Origin: Woeseiaceae bacterium
GTDB lineage: Bacteria > Pseudomonadota > Gammaproteobacteria > Steroidobacterales > Woeseiaceae
Length of the DNA stretch: 64,000 bases
Assembly: GCA_021773115.1 (NCBI GenBank)
Contig: JAJFKS010000036.1
Span: forward strand, 1 to 64,000
Direction: 5' to 3'
The notes under the pieces were generated by a model, which saw nothing but the letters and a program-made list of their open reading frames with translations, did not search any database and was not told the origin of the DNA. A program made the position numbers and the translations under genes. This document shows positions 8,515 to 16,581 of the stretch, in pieces (within the stretch, counting starts at the first letter, position 1; every line of letters starts with the position of its first letter).

Positions 8515-10050
8515 CTACTGAATCGTCAATTCGTAACCCACCTCATTCAGAAACTCCTTTTCACGCTCGAGATCAGCAATAGTGAGTGGGTTATCCGCCA
8601 GCCAGCCAGCGTCGAACTTCAGGCTGAGACCATTATCGGCCGCAGCGATTTGTACCGAAGGTGGTTCCGCGATACTGCGACTTCGATTCAGCAAGACCGC
8701 CAGGCGAAGAATGATGAGCAATCGTAAACCCGAAACCCGCCAGGCTCGCGGTAACGCGTTCATCTGTGTCACGTCAATTCGATACCGTTGGCCACCGATC
8801 ATAATTGCGAGAAAACGCTGCTCGGCCTGCGGGAATCCGGGCATGTCGGCATTCTCGGCGATGTATGCGCCGTGCCGTTGGTAACCATCGTGCGAAATAT
8901 CCAGACCAATCTCGTGCAGGCGAGCCGACCAATCGAGCATTTTTGCTGACAGGTCTCCGGTGAATCCCCACGACGATTTCGTTTGCTCGTGTAGACCGCC
9001 TGCGGTTGCTGCGACTCGCGCAGCCTGTTGTTCATCTACCTGAAATCGCGCGGCCATGGCTTGCACGGTCCGTTGTCGGGCGTCCTCATGCTGCAGTCGT
9101 CCGAGCAGGTCGTACAATAAACCTTCACGCAAGGCGCCATCGGAGATTCGCATCTCCGGAATGCGCAGCGTATTGAGCACTTCTGCAAGGATCGACAACC
9201 CGCCGGGCCACACCTGCGCACGACGCTCAGACAAACCTTTCATCGAGATGTCCTGCACTGTCTTGAAGGCCAGAACTTTCTCGATCAGGGTTTCAATCGC
9301 CGCAAGTGTGATACTGGTTTCGGCAAGTCCGAGTTCCAGGGCAACCGCATGCGTCGCGCGAATCGTGCCCGATGTGCCTATCGCCTGCAGGTCCGGCGCG
9401 CCACGAAAGAAGGCCTTCACCGGCCGCAACTCGAGTCTTGCAGCGAGCCTGGCTTTTTCAAAACCCGCCGCAGTAATCACACCGCCCGGGAAAAATCGTT
9501 CGGTCATTGTCACGCAGCCCATGTGCATGCTCTCGACAGCACGCGGCTGGGCGGCCTGGCCAAGAATCACTTCGGTACTGCCACCGCCGATATCCGCGAC
9601 GAGTCGCATACCATCGGTTGGCGGCATGCTGTGAGTTACGCCACCGTAAATGAGACGCGCCTCCTCGAGGCCCGTGATAATTTCGATGGGGTGGCCAAGC
9701 AGCTCTTCGGCTTCCGCGATGAAGTGGCTGTCTTCGCGGGCTCGGCGAACCGTTGCAGTGCCCGCTGCGCGAACGCTGCCCGCCTGCATATCCCGCAGCC
9801 GCTGTCCGAATCGTGCCAGGCAATCGAGCGAACGCTGACGTGCGTCAGCCGATAGCTCGCCGCTCGGGGAAAGCCCCTCTGCAAGTCTGACGGTTTCGCG
9901 GATACGATCAATGATCGCGAGCTGGCCGTGACGAAGCTCGCCGACGACCATGTGAAAACTGTTCGATCCCAGGTCAACGCCTGCGATGATTTCCGCCTGG
10001 CTTAGCTCAGACGGTAAATGACGATCCGCAGCCGCAGGTGGTTTGTGCAT
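8515..10050 (-). CDS. ppx: Ppx/GppA-family exopolyphosphatase
   Basis: Hydrolyses polyphosphate from the ends and/or pppGpp to ppGpp. ASKHA-fold phosphate loops are clear: [13 protein letters not shown] near residue 24 and [14 protein letters not shown] further in, with a C-terminal HD-like helical domain ('[19 protein letters not shown]'). 511 residues matches the long enterobacterial-type PPX. The ATG at 10050 was chosen because no usable start lies between it and the first conserved strand; it overlaps the end of erpA by 44 bases. PPX and GppA activities cannot be told apart here. Confidence 0.93.
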   Translation of the reverse strand: MHKPPAAADRHLPSELSQAEIIAGVDLGSNSFHMVVGELRHGQLAIIDRIRETVRLAEGLSPSGELSADARQRSLDCLARFGQRLRDMQAGSVRAAGTATVRRAREDSHFIAEAEELLGHPIEIITGLEEARLIYGGVTHSMPPTDGMRLVADIGGGSTEVILGQAAQPRAVESMHMGCVTMTERFFPGGVITAAGFEKARLAARLELRPVKAFFRGAPDLQAIGTSGTIRATHAVALELGLAETSITLAAIETLIEKVLAFKTVQDISMKGLSERRAQVWPGGLSILAEVLNTLRIPEMRISDGALREGLLYDLLGRLQHEDARQRTVQAMAARFQVDEQQAARVAATAGGLHEQTKSSWGFTGDLSAKMLDWSARLHEIGLDISHDGYQRHGAYIAENADMPGFPQAEQRFLAIMIGGQRYRIDVTQMNALPRAWRVSGLRLLIILRLAVLLNRSRSIAEPPSVQIAAADNGLSLKFDAGWLADNPLTIADLEREKEFLNEVGYELTIQ

Positions 10051-10366
10051 TCGGGTTCCGGATGATGAACTGTGCGCCCTGCAGGTCTTCTTTGTAGTCG
10101 ATCTCGGCACCCATCAGGTACTGCACGCTCATTGGGTCGATCAACAACTTGACGCCCTGATTCTCAACCTCGCTATCACCGTCTTCGATATTCTCATCAA
10201 AAGTGAAGCCGTATTGAAAACCCGAGCAACCGCCGCCCGAAATAAACACCCGCAACTTGAGGTTGGGGTTGTCTTCTTCGGTAATCAGTTCGCCAACCTT
10301 GTGCGCCGCGGCATCGGTGAAGATGACGCTCGGTGGTGGGGGTGCGCTTTGCATTGCTGTATTCAT
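10007..10366 (-). CDS. erpA: A-type iron-sulfur carrier ErpA
   Basis: Transfers Fe-S clusters to target proteins such as IspG/IspH and respiratory enzymes. The three conserved cysteines are in [11 protein letters not shown] and near the C-terminus in CGCGSSF. The FDENIEDGD segment and 119-residue length are typical of ErpA. Its 3' end overlaps the 5' end of ppx. An erpA gene in the tyrS-mepM-anmK neighbourhood matches the arrangement known from Pseudomonas, which supports ErpA over IscA. Confidence 0.93.
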   Translation of the reverse strand: MNTAMQSAPPPPSVIFTDAAAHKVGELITEEDNPNLKLRVFISGGGCSGFQYGFTFDENIEDGDSEVENQGVKLLIDPMSVQYLMGAEIDYKEDLQGAQFIIRNPNAQTTCGCGSSFTV

Positions 10367-10375
10367 AATTCCATT

Positions 10376-10798
10376 CTACTCGCCTGATGCGGAAACTTTC
10401 TCATCAATTCGCGTGGTTTGTTCCAAAAGGGGCACCTGCCCCTCGGGCTGGTGCACCAGTTTGCCATTAATCTCGGCACCTTCTGCCATCTGGATCAGAT
10501 TGTAATACACATTACCTATGACACGTGCGGTGGCGCCAAGTTCGACTCGCTGGCTGGCAAATACGTCGCCTTTCACAATGCCGTTCAGGACGACATAAGG
10601 CACCGTTACGCCCCCGTCAACATGGCCCACGTCACTGATACTCAACGCAGAATCGGTGTCCGGGTCGGCAGTCACGTTACCTCTGACATTGCCGTCAATG
10701 TGGCAGCCACCTCTGAAATGCAGATCGCCGTTGAGCTTGCTGTTCGAGCCTACCAGTGTCTCGACGACGGTATGCCTGCGTTGCTTTTTTTTGAACAT
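10376..10798 (-). CDS. Bactofilin (polymer-forming cytoskeletal protein)
   Basis: Small right-handed beta-helix protein that self-assembles into filaments and positions cell-wall or polarity factors. The 140-residue sequence has the regular short repeats of the family (GSNSKLNGDLHFRG, IDGNVRGNVTA, LNGIVKGDVFA, ARVIGNVYYN, AEINGKLVH) between a basic N-terminus and a disordered acidic tail. It lies between erpA and a coiled-coil membrane protein on the same strand. A cell-shape role beside the murein enzymes is plausible. Confidence 0.92.
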   Translation of the reverse strand: MFKKKQRRHTVVETLVGSNSKLNGDLHFRGGCHIDGNVRGNVTADPDTDSALSISDVGHVDGGVTVPYVVLNGIVKGDVFASQRVELGATARVIGNVYYNLIQMAEGAEINGKLVHQPEGQVPLLEQTTRIDEKVSASGE

Positions 10799-10831
10799 CC
10801 GGTTCTCCGTTAACTGCGCCAGCGCGGTTTT

Positions 10832-11551
10832 CTAGCCCTGGCTGGTCGACCAGGCAAAGCTTTCTTCAATGCTGGAAATCGAGCGCGTCCGCGATCGTAC
10901 CTCAACCGTGATCCGTTCGGGTGTAAAACCGTCGGGCAACACAAGTTGTCGATCAAAATTCTGAAAATAGCGAAATGAGAAGGCCCATTTACTGTCGGCA
11001 TCCTCAGGCAGCAATTGCTCAAGCGCATAGCTTGTTTCGACGCCAGCCTGAGTGCCCGCAACGCTCAGGTTAACGTCACCGGATACCTTGCGATCGTGCT
11101 TCATGGCTTGCACCAGCACCAGTCGCAGGTTGAATTCGCGCTCTTCCTTGCCTCGGGTGAGCGTCAAATCCTGTACTCGCAAACCGGAATTGCCGTCCGA
11201 CGGCGAGACAATACCTCGATAAAATGCGATCGCGTCACGCTGCTCCTGAATTTTGGCCTGCAGTGTGGAAAGGCTGTCTTCCACTTCCTTGTACGACTCG
11301 CGGTCGACTTCCCGATTCGTTTCCAGCAGCGCGACCTCTTGCTTAAGCTCCACGATCTGGCTATCGAGTTCCTTGATGTGATCTTCGTAGGCCTGGTGAA
11401 TATTGCCAGCCTCAACAATGTCATAACCGGCCTTGATGCGCCCAAACTCGAACACGAGGTATGCACTGACAATAATCAAGGCGACAATTACGCCGCGAAA
11501 AAGCAGGGTTCGGCCCGCGCCGTGCTGTTGTAGTGGAGACTTGACTGCCAC
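10832..11551 (-). CDS. Single-pass membrane coiled-coil protein (DUF6776-like)
   Basis: 239 residues: a short cytoplasmic N-terminus, one transmembrane helix (about residues 18-37), a long coiled coil (about 50-125, rich in E, Q, L and K heptads such as 'KELDSQIVELKQEVALLETN'), and a C-terminal beta-rich periplasmic domain (about 130-225). It resembles the DUF6776 family that commonly sits beside bactofilin genes in gammaproteobacteria. A role as membrane partner of the bactofilin is inference from position. Confidence 0.7.
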   Translation of the reverse strand: MAVKSPLQQHGAGRTLLFRGVIVALIIVSAYLVFEFGRIKAGYDIVEAGNIHQAYEDHIKELDSQIVELKQEVALLETNREVDRESYKEVEDSLSTLQAKIQEQRDAIAFYRGIVSPSDGNSGLRVQDLTLTRGKEEREFNLRLVLVQAMKHDRKVSGDVNLSVAGTQAGVETSYALEQLLPEDADSKWAFSFRYFQNFDRQLVLPDGFTPERITVEVRSRTRSISSIEESFAWSTSQG

Positions 11552-11704
11552 GGAGGAAATTCGCTCACTAGCTCAATAAAGACGTTATGTTACGCGCGTC
11601 ACCAGCCGAACAGAAGTGCACCAGGTCACGGATTGGGAAGAAACCAAACTGGCCGCAAATCCCGCATTGTTGCAAACTGCAGACTCTGCAACCCGGGACC
11701 ACCT

Positions 11705-12130
11705 ATGGCTAATTACTACCTCTGGTTCAAAGCCCTGCATATCGCTTTCATGGTGACCTGGTTTGCCGGGCTGTTTTATTTACCCAGGCTATTTATCTAT
11801 CACGCGGAAACAGCCGATACCGCCAGCCGCGAGCGTTTCCATGTGATGGAGCGGCGCTTGTTCGTCATGACCGTCATCGGTGCGGTACTCACGTGGGTTT
11901 TCGGACTGACGCTCGCGTTTATTAACTCCGCCGTTTTTGATACCCGCTGGTTCAGCATCAAGATCGTACTGGTGGTCGGACTGGTGGTTTACCAGTTTCG
12001 TTGCTGGCTGTGGATACGCCGGCTGCATGGAATAAGCGAGACGCAAACGACTCGCTGGCTGCGATGGTTCAATGAAGTTCCGGTGCTGTTGTTGCTTGCA
12101 ATCATCATCCTTGCCGTCGTCAAGCCTTAG
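11705..12130 (+). CDS. hemJ: Protoporphyrinogen IX oxidase HemJ
   Basis: Membrane enzyme for oxygen-independent oxidation of protoporphyrinogen IX to protoporphyrin IX in haem synthesis. 141 residues with four hydrophobic helices; conserved features are the N-terminal 'LWFKALHIAFMVTWFAGLFYLPRLF' segment with its histidine, 'YHAET', and the basic motif after helix three. The ATG at 11705 was chosen because it begins at the conserved N-terminus; the open frame upstream is polar and unrelated. Convergent with rppH, with 1 base between them. Confidence 0.9.
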   Translation: MANYYLWFKALHIAFMVTWFAGLFYLPRLFIYHAETADTASRERFHVMERRLFVMTVIGAVLTWVFGLTLAFINSAVFDTRWFSIKIVLVVGLVVYQFRCWLWIRRLHGISETQTTRWLRWFNEVPVLLLLAIIILAVVKP

Positions 12131-12131
12131 C

Positions 12132-12722
12132 TCAGGATGCTGCAGCGCCCTGCTTCGCCGCCGCAATATCTCTATCGAAAGCGGTTCGCCAACGTTTCGG
12201 CCACCAACCAGGGCGAGGCGGCAGGCCGTCAGGATGAACGCTTGGCCCCAATTCGTGCAATGCCCGCGCGTAGACACGACGTTTGAAGTAAATCACTTCG
12301 TTTACCGGGCGCCAGAAATCGACCCAGCGAATACGATCAAACTCCGGTTTATCGCAACGATCAAAGCACACTGAGTCCTCCGTCGAGGTCAGGCGCAATA
12401 AGAACCAGCGTTGTTTTTGCCCGATGCACAACGGCTCGCTATTTTGGCGAATAAATTTGTTCGGAAGTTGGTATCGCAGCCAATCGCTCGTAACGCCCAG
12501 AATCTCAACATCGGATTCACACAATCCGACCTCTTCGTGCAGCTCACGAAACATGGCTTCGACGGGTTCTTCGCCTTCGATCATCCCTCCTTGCGGAAAC
12601 TGCCAGCCTTTGGCACCGACACGGCCGCCCAGCAGCAGCTTATTGTCCTGGTTCGCAAGGATGATGCCGACGTTCGCGCGGTACCCTTCGGCGTCTATCC
12701 AATCGTTGCTCATTGCAAGCAT
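12132..12722 (-). CDS. rppH: RNA pyrophosphohydrolase (NUDIX)
   Basis: Removes pyrophosphate from the 5' end of mRNAs to start decay. The NUDIX box is complete (GGMIEGEEPVEAMFRELHEEVG), preceded by the family N-terminus 'GYRANVGIILANQDNKLLLGGR'. The later part matches RppH (RWFLLRL, WVDFWRPVNEVIYFKRRVYARAL). 196 residues from the first ATG; a second ATG three codons on (12713) is just as likely. Confidence 0.94.
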   Translation of the reverse strand: MLAMSNDWIDAEGYRANVGIILANQDNKLLLGGRVGAKGWQFPQGGMIEGEEPVEAMFRELHEEVGLCESDVEILGVTSDWLRYQLPNKFIRQNSEPLCIGQKQRWFLLRLTSTEDSVCFDRCDKPEFDRIRWVDFWRPVNEVIYFKRRVYARALHELGPSVHPDGLPPRPGWWPKRWRTAFDRDIAAAKQGAAAS

Positions 12723-12755
12723 TTAGAAACTTTCACTGGCGCCAACTCTACACTA

Positions 12756-13697
12756 TTAGTGATAGCTCGCGCGCTCTGCAAGTAGTCGGGCGTCCTCGTC
12801 ATTCCAACCGGCGGTGGCGGGGACTTGCCCTGCCTCCGCGTCGAACGGGCGGCCAATAACGGGCATTGCCTGCACTGATTGCGCATGGTGCTGGTTGACG
12901 GGCTCTGACAGCATCCAGTTGACCAGTTGTTCCGCAGAATCGGGGTAGCGGGAGTGCCGGCCAATACCGATGCCTTCGATTTGCAGGTAGGCAGGCAACG
13001 GTCGAATGACCAACAGGTCGGGATCCACCTGCCAGCCAGAAGCAATTCCGAATTCGCATTCGTCCGCCTCAACCGCTGCCATCAGATCAGCCTCCGATTT
13101 GAACGGCGCCACTGCCAGGTTTCTCATCCAGTTTCGAACGACGCGCTCCGTCCGCTTCGCACCGAGGTCCGCGATCATCATCGCCAGTACCAGGCGGTTG
13201 GCCGGTAACGAAGATGAACTGACACAGACGCGACCCTTATAGGTCGCATCGGCAAAATCAACGAAGCTCACAGGATACGGCTCACGCGCACCACTGCCGT
13301 GGACAATAACGCTCTGCTGGTAATTGATCGCCGTCCAGAGCGCGTCCTGGTCACGCAGCATTTCTGGCACATTCGCGAGATTCACTGCCGTAATCGGGCG
13401 CAAGGCACCTTCGTTCGCCGTGTTCCAAAGGTGCGCGACACTACGCGACAGAAAAACATCAACGGGCGGAGATCCTATATTGAGTATCAGGTTCTGTGCG
13501 TGAACGTCGCTACGGTCATAGGCAACGGTAACGGGAATACCTGTCTCTTCGGTAAAATCTGCGAACAGCTCTGGCAGGTAACGTTCATCCGCATAGGAAG
13601 CGTAGACAACAATCGGGTCGTGGCGGATGGGTGACGGTTGCGGTTCACAGCCCCACAAAGCTATCAGTAGCAATAAACATGAAGGTAATCGCCTCAT
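12756..13697 (-). CDS. Solute-binding lipoprotein, iron-type family 1
   Basis: An exported binding protein: basic N-terminus, hydrophobic stretch and lipobox LIALWGC (Cys16). The mature part follows the AfuA/FbpA-type extracellular solute-binding fold ('IVVYASYADERYLPELFADFTEETGIPV', 'VFLSRSVAHLWNTANEGAL', 'CEFGIASGW'). The ligand may be ferric iron, but the paired tyrosines that bind iron are not evident. No ABC permease or ATPase gene is adjacent. It is the second gene of a pair: the diguanylate cyclase stop and this ATG overlap by 4 bases, so a sensing role is possible. Confidence 0.8.
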   Translation of the reverse strand: MRRLPSCLLLLIALWGCEPQPSPIRHDPIVVYASYADERYLPELFADFTEETGIPVTVAYDRSDVHAQNLILNIGSPPVDVFLSRSVAHLWNTANEGALRPITAVNLANVPEMLRDQDALWTAINYQQSVIVHGSGAREPYPVSFVDFADATYKGRVCVSSSSLPANRLVLAMMIADLGAKRTERVVRNWMRNLAVAPFKSEADLMAAVEADECEFGIASGWQVDPDLLVIRPLPAYLQIEGIGIGRHSRYPDSAEQLVNWMLSEPVNQHHAQSVQAMPVIGRPFDAEAGQVPATAGWNDEDARLLAERASYH

Positions 13698-14812
13698 TGT
13701 GCTGCCTCCGTATATACCCGGTCGCGCCCAGCCGATTTCGCCGCATACAGCGCAACATCAGCACGTGCGATCAGCGAGTCACCCACGGTCTTCAGATCAT
13801 TGTCACCCGATTCTGGACGCACTTCGGAGATGCCAATGGAAACAGTGACGGTCACCGTCTCGTCGCACGGGAGCGTAATTGGCGACGCAGAAATCGCGTT
13901 GCGAATTCGTTCCGCCAGCAACTTCGCCGAGGACACATCGGTGCCGGGCAGCAAGACGACGAACTCCTCACCGCCGAAGCGTGCGGCAACATCACTGGCC
14001 CGTACCTGCGATTCAATGCGCTGAGCAAGCTCCCGCAATACCGCGTCGCCCGCAGCATGGCCCCAGGTATCATTGACCCGCTTGAAGTGATCGGCGTCGA
14101 GCATCAGGCAGACGAGACCCGCCTGATCACGGCGTGCCCGCGCCAACTCCTCGACCAGTCGCACACTCAGGTAACGGCGGTTGTACCAGCCTGTCAGGAC
14201 ATCGGTAAAACCGCTACGCAACAGACGTGCGCGGTTGATCGAGTTTTCGACACAAAATGACGCGATGACGCCAAGATGAGCCAGAAAATCACTGGCGAGA
14301 TGACGCGCAAAACGCTCGGCGTCGCTGCTGCAAAGATTGATGCTGCCAATGAGTTTGCCGCGGTGGGTTAGCGGGATCATCGCGATACTGTTCACGTCGC
14401 TAGCCCCTGGGCAGATCATCGAGTGGTCACAGGCCGCAAACGGGCCCATCCACGGTTTATACAACGCAATATATTGCGGCGCGAGGCCAGTCAGTGATTC
14501 AACCATCAGCAGGTGAGGAAAACTTTCGGCTGGCGTGCCATTGGCCAGCAGCAAATGACGTATATCGTAATCCGGGTCGCAAATGACGGCGCTCACATAC
14601 TCGAGCTCGTAACTCGAGCGGAGCCCGCTCACCAACACTTTCAGTAATGCGTCGAGATCTTCCGCCTGCAGCAATCGCAGTTCACGTTGCTGCGTCCGGC
14701 GCAGTTTCTTGTCGTTGCGAGCAACTTGCTCGGTCAACTCTATCAGGCTGTTGCGCGTGGCTTCCAGTTCCGCCCGCAGCTGCTCCTTTGACAGATCGTC
14801 ATTTGCTTGCAT
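13694..14812 (-). CDS. Cytoplasmic diguanylate cyclase with DUF484/GAF sensor
   Basis: Makes cyclic di-GMP. Order: N-terminal coiled coil (about residues 5-45), a DUF484/GAF-like sensor domain (about 50-200), and a GGDEF domain (about 205-370). The active-site loop is RFGGEEF, which is catalytically competent, and RASD sits exactly five residues before it, so the inhibitory I-site is intact. No membrane segment is present. Overlaps the downstream binding-protein gene by 4 bases. Confidence 0.92.
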   Translation of the reverse strand: MQANDDLSKEQLRAELEATRNSLIELTEQVARNDKKLRRTQQRELRLLQAEDLDALLKVLVSGLRSSYELEYVSAVICDPDYDIRHLLLANGTPAESFPHLLMVESLTGLAPQYIALYKPWMGPFAACDHSMICPGASDVNSIAMIPLTHRGKLIGSINLCSSDAERFARHLASDFLAHLGVIASFCVENSINRARLLRSGFTDVLTGWYNRRYLSVRLVEELARARRDQAGLVCLMLDADHFKRVNDTWGHAAGDAVLRELAQRIESQVRASDVAARFGGEEFVVLLPGTDVSSAKLLAERIRNAISASPITLPCDETVTVTVSIGISEVRPESGDNDLKTVGDSLIARADVALYAAKSAGRDRVYTEAAQ

Positions 14813-14838
14813 GAGAATAGCCTCTCCCTAGCTTCTCA

Positions 14839-15924
14839 TCAGCCTCGCAGTGCGAGGTAATCACGGCCCTTTTGCATGAGCTCTACAAAGGCATCTTCAT
14901 CGCCGCTCGCGACCGTCTCGCGTATTCTCCCTGCCGCTTCGCACAACGCGTCGAGCGGTCCCAAGCCAAACTTGTTCAGATTCTGAATTTCAAAATACAG
15001 ATGTGGATTGTCCTGCGCAACCGCCGCAGACACCAGTAATTGCGAATCAAAGGTCGTTGACGACAATTGTGCCAGCTTGGGCGCAGCCTCACCGCTTTCG
15101 GCCAGCGCCGTGAAAAACGCAATGTTGAGCGCATGCGACAGCCCAAGCACGTAGGCGATCAATCGATCATGGTCTTCGAGCCCCATGTCGAGCTTTACCA
15201 CCATTGTCGCTGCGAATAATTCCTTTGCCGCAGCCGTCGCGTCAGCGTCACCCGCGTCGCAAAAGATCAGGTGGCGCCCGGAAAGCAGTCGCGTATCCGG
15301 CCCGAACATCGGGTGCAAAGACGTCACTCGGCAACCGACCGAGGTAAGCTCTTTCAGGCCATCCATCAGCGGCGATTTCAACGAGCCGATATCGAAAATC
15401 AGCCCCTTCGGTTTCAGTACCGCGAGCTGTGCAAGCACGCGGCCGGAGACGGCAAGTGGCGCAGCGACGACGATGACATCGAAATCGACGCCAGCATCAG
15501 TCCAGGATCGAAAACGACCGGGTCCGTCGTCAACGCTCGGATCGGCAACCGTCGTCGAATACCCCTGCGACGAGAAAAATTCGGCAAACCAGCGACCCAT
15601 CTTGCCAGCGCCACCGATCACCAGAACACGACGTCCGTCGCCTTTGCCTTCGGCAACCACCCGGTCGCGCTCCTGGCTTTCCAGTGAGGTGCGGATCAAC
15701 ATTTGCAACAGGTCTTCGACCAGGTCGGGGTCGACGCCCATCTCCCGGGCCTGGGCACGGCCCATGTCCAGCACCTCTTTTTCGCGAGCGTAATCGCGGG
15801 TACCGGTTCCGGCTGTCTGCTTGGTCTTGCCGATATCCGCGACGATGCGCTGCCTTTCGGCAATCATCTCGACCAGCTGCCGGTCTATGGCAGACAATTT
15901 TTTTCGAAGTTCATCAAGGTTCAT
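14839..15924 (-). CDS. tyrA: Bifunctional chorismate mutase / prephenate dehydrogenase
   Basis: Converts chorismate to prephenate and then to 4-hydroxyphenylpyruvate in tyrosine synthesis. Residues 1-90 are an AroQ chorismate mutase ('NLDELRKKLSAIDRQLVEMIAERQRIVADIG'). The dehydrogenase half starts with the NAD loop VLVIGGAGKMGRWF near residue 100 and includes 'SLHPMFGPDT'. 361 residues is normal for the fused enzyme. The gene stands 27 bases upstream of the diguanylate cyclase on the same strand. Confidence 0.95.
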   Translation of the reverse strand: MNLDELRKKLSAIDRQLVEMIAERQRIVADIGKTKQTAGTGTRDYAREKEVLDMGRAQAREMGVDPDLVEDLLQMLIRTSLESQERDRVVAEGKGDGRRVLVIGGAGKMGRWFAEFFSSQGYSTTVADPSVDDGPGRFRSWTDAGVDFDVIVVAAPLAVSGRVLAQLAVLKPKGLIFDIGSLKSPLMDGLKELTSVGCRVTSLHPMFGPDTRLLSGRHLIFCDAGDADATAAAKELFAATMVVKLDMGLEDHDRLIAYVLGLSHALNIAFFTALAESGEAAPKLAQLSSTTFDSQLLVSAAVAQDNPHLYFEIQNLNKFGLGPLDALCEAAGRIRETVASGDEDAFVELMQKGRDYLALRG

Positions 15925-15985
15925 GAGGCGAGACGGTGTCGTTGTGGGGTCCGCCTTCCTTTTACAGGAGAGCTACGCACAGTGA

Positions 15986-16015
15986 AAGCCGGCCCGTACG
16001 TCGACGGGCCGGCTT
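15986..16015 (-). terminator. 12-bp perfect hairpin, probable terminator
   Basis: AAGCCGGCCCGT (15986-15997) pairs exactly with 16004-16015 around a 6-base loop. On the minus strand it is followed by TTTCAC, a weak T-tract, and it lies 28 bases after the stop of the basic secreted protein. Confidence 0.6.
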
Positions 16016-16042
16016 GGTCAGATTGCTCGCCCAGTAGCGGGC

Positions 16043-16393
16043 TTAGTAACGACGATAGTGACGCTTGTAATGATTGCCGTAGTGATGTTCGTAGTGATAG
16101 ATCTCGAACAGTCGATTCCAGCTCAGGCGACGGTCCTTGTGCCAATGGCTGTGCTTCAACCAGCGCCGAAATTCGCGATTATGCTTCAGCCGGTATGGGA
16201 CCTGGCTCGAGCGCTTGTACTTGCGGGAATCGCGATGCCCGTAGTGCTTACGATAGTCCCGCTCATAGTCTCGAGAATAATGGTCGCCGGATCGCGCGCG
16301 CTTGTCGTGCCCATTATCTTTCGCTGTTGCCTCAGGGGAATTGAAAAGCAACAGGCTGCCGCTGACGAGTACAGTGAAAAGAAACTTGTTCAT
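16043..16393 (-). CDS. Small exported, very basic protein of unknown function
   Basis: 116 residues: a signal peptide (MNKFLFTVLVSGSLLLFNS, cleavage near ATA/K) followed by a mature part dominated by Arg, His, Lys and Tyr (runs such as HYSRDYERDYRKHYGHRD). The ATG at 16393 has GGAG upstream; the longer open frame has no signal peptide or RBS. No known domain is recognised. The histidine/tyrosine richness could reflect metal or nucleic-acid binding. Its own terminator follows, so it is probably transcribed alone. Confidence 0.7.
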   Translation of the reverse strand: MNKFLFTVLVSGSLLLFNSPEATAKDNGHDKRARSGDHYSRDYERDYRKHYGHRDSRKYKRSSQVPYRLKHNREFRRWLKHSHWHKDRRLSWNRLFEIYHYEHHYGNHYKRHYRRY

Positions 16394-16581
16394 GATTGAT
16401 CTCCGGTTTGTCCTGATACGCTTGCAGAATAGGCCCAACGTGATGAACCAATACTGAATCCAAGTAACTGTTTTTATTAATTTTATGAACGCATGATGAA
16501 CAAGGCCGGCAATCATGAGAATATGCCGTGCACTAACGTCTTGACGCACCTTAAGGATCATTTCTGAATGCCACTCCGCGC

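Noticed and set aside
13845..13860. GTGACGGTCACCGT palindrome resembling the arms of the repeat at 284-364
   Set aside because: It lies inside the conserved GGDEF coding sequence, is shorter and differs in flanks; chance similarity.
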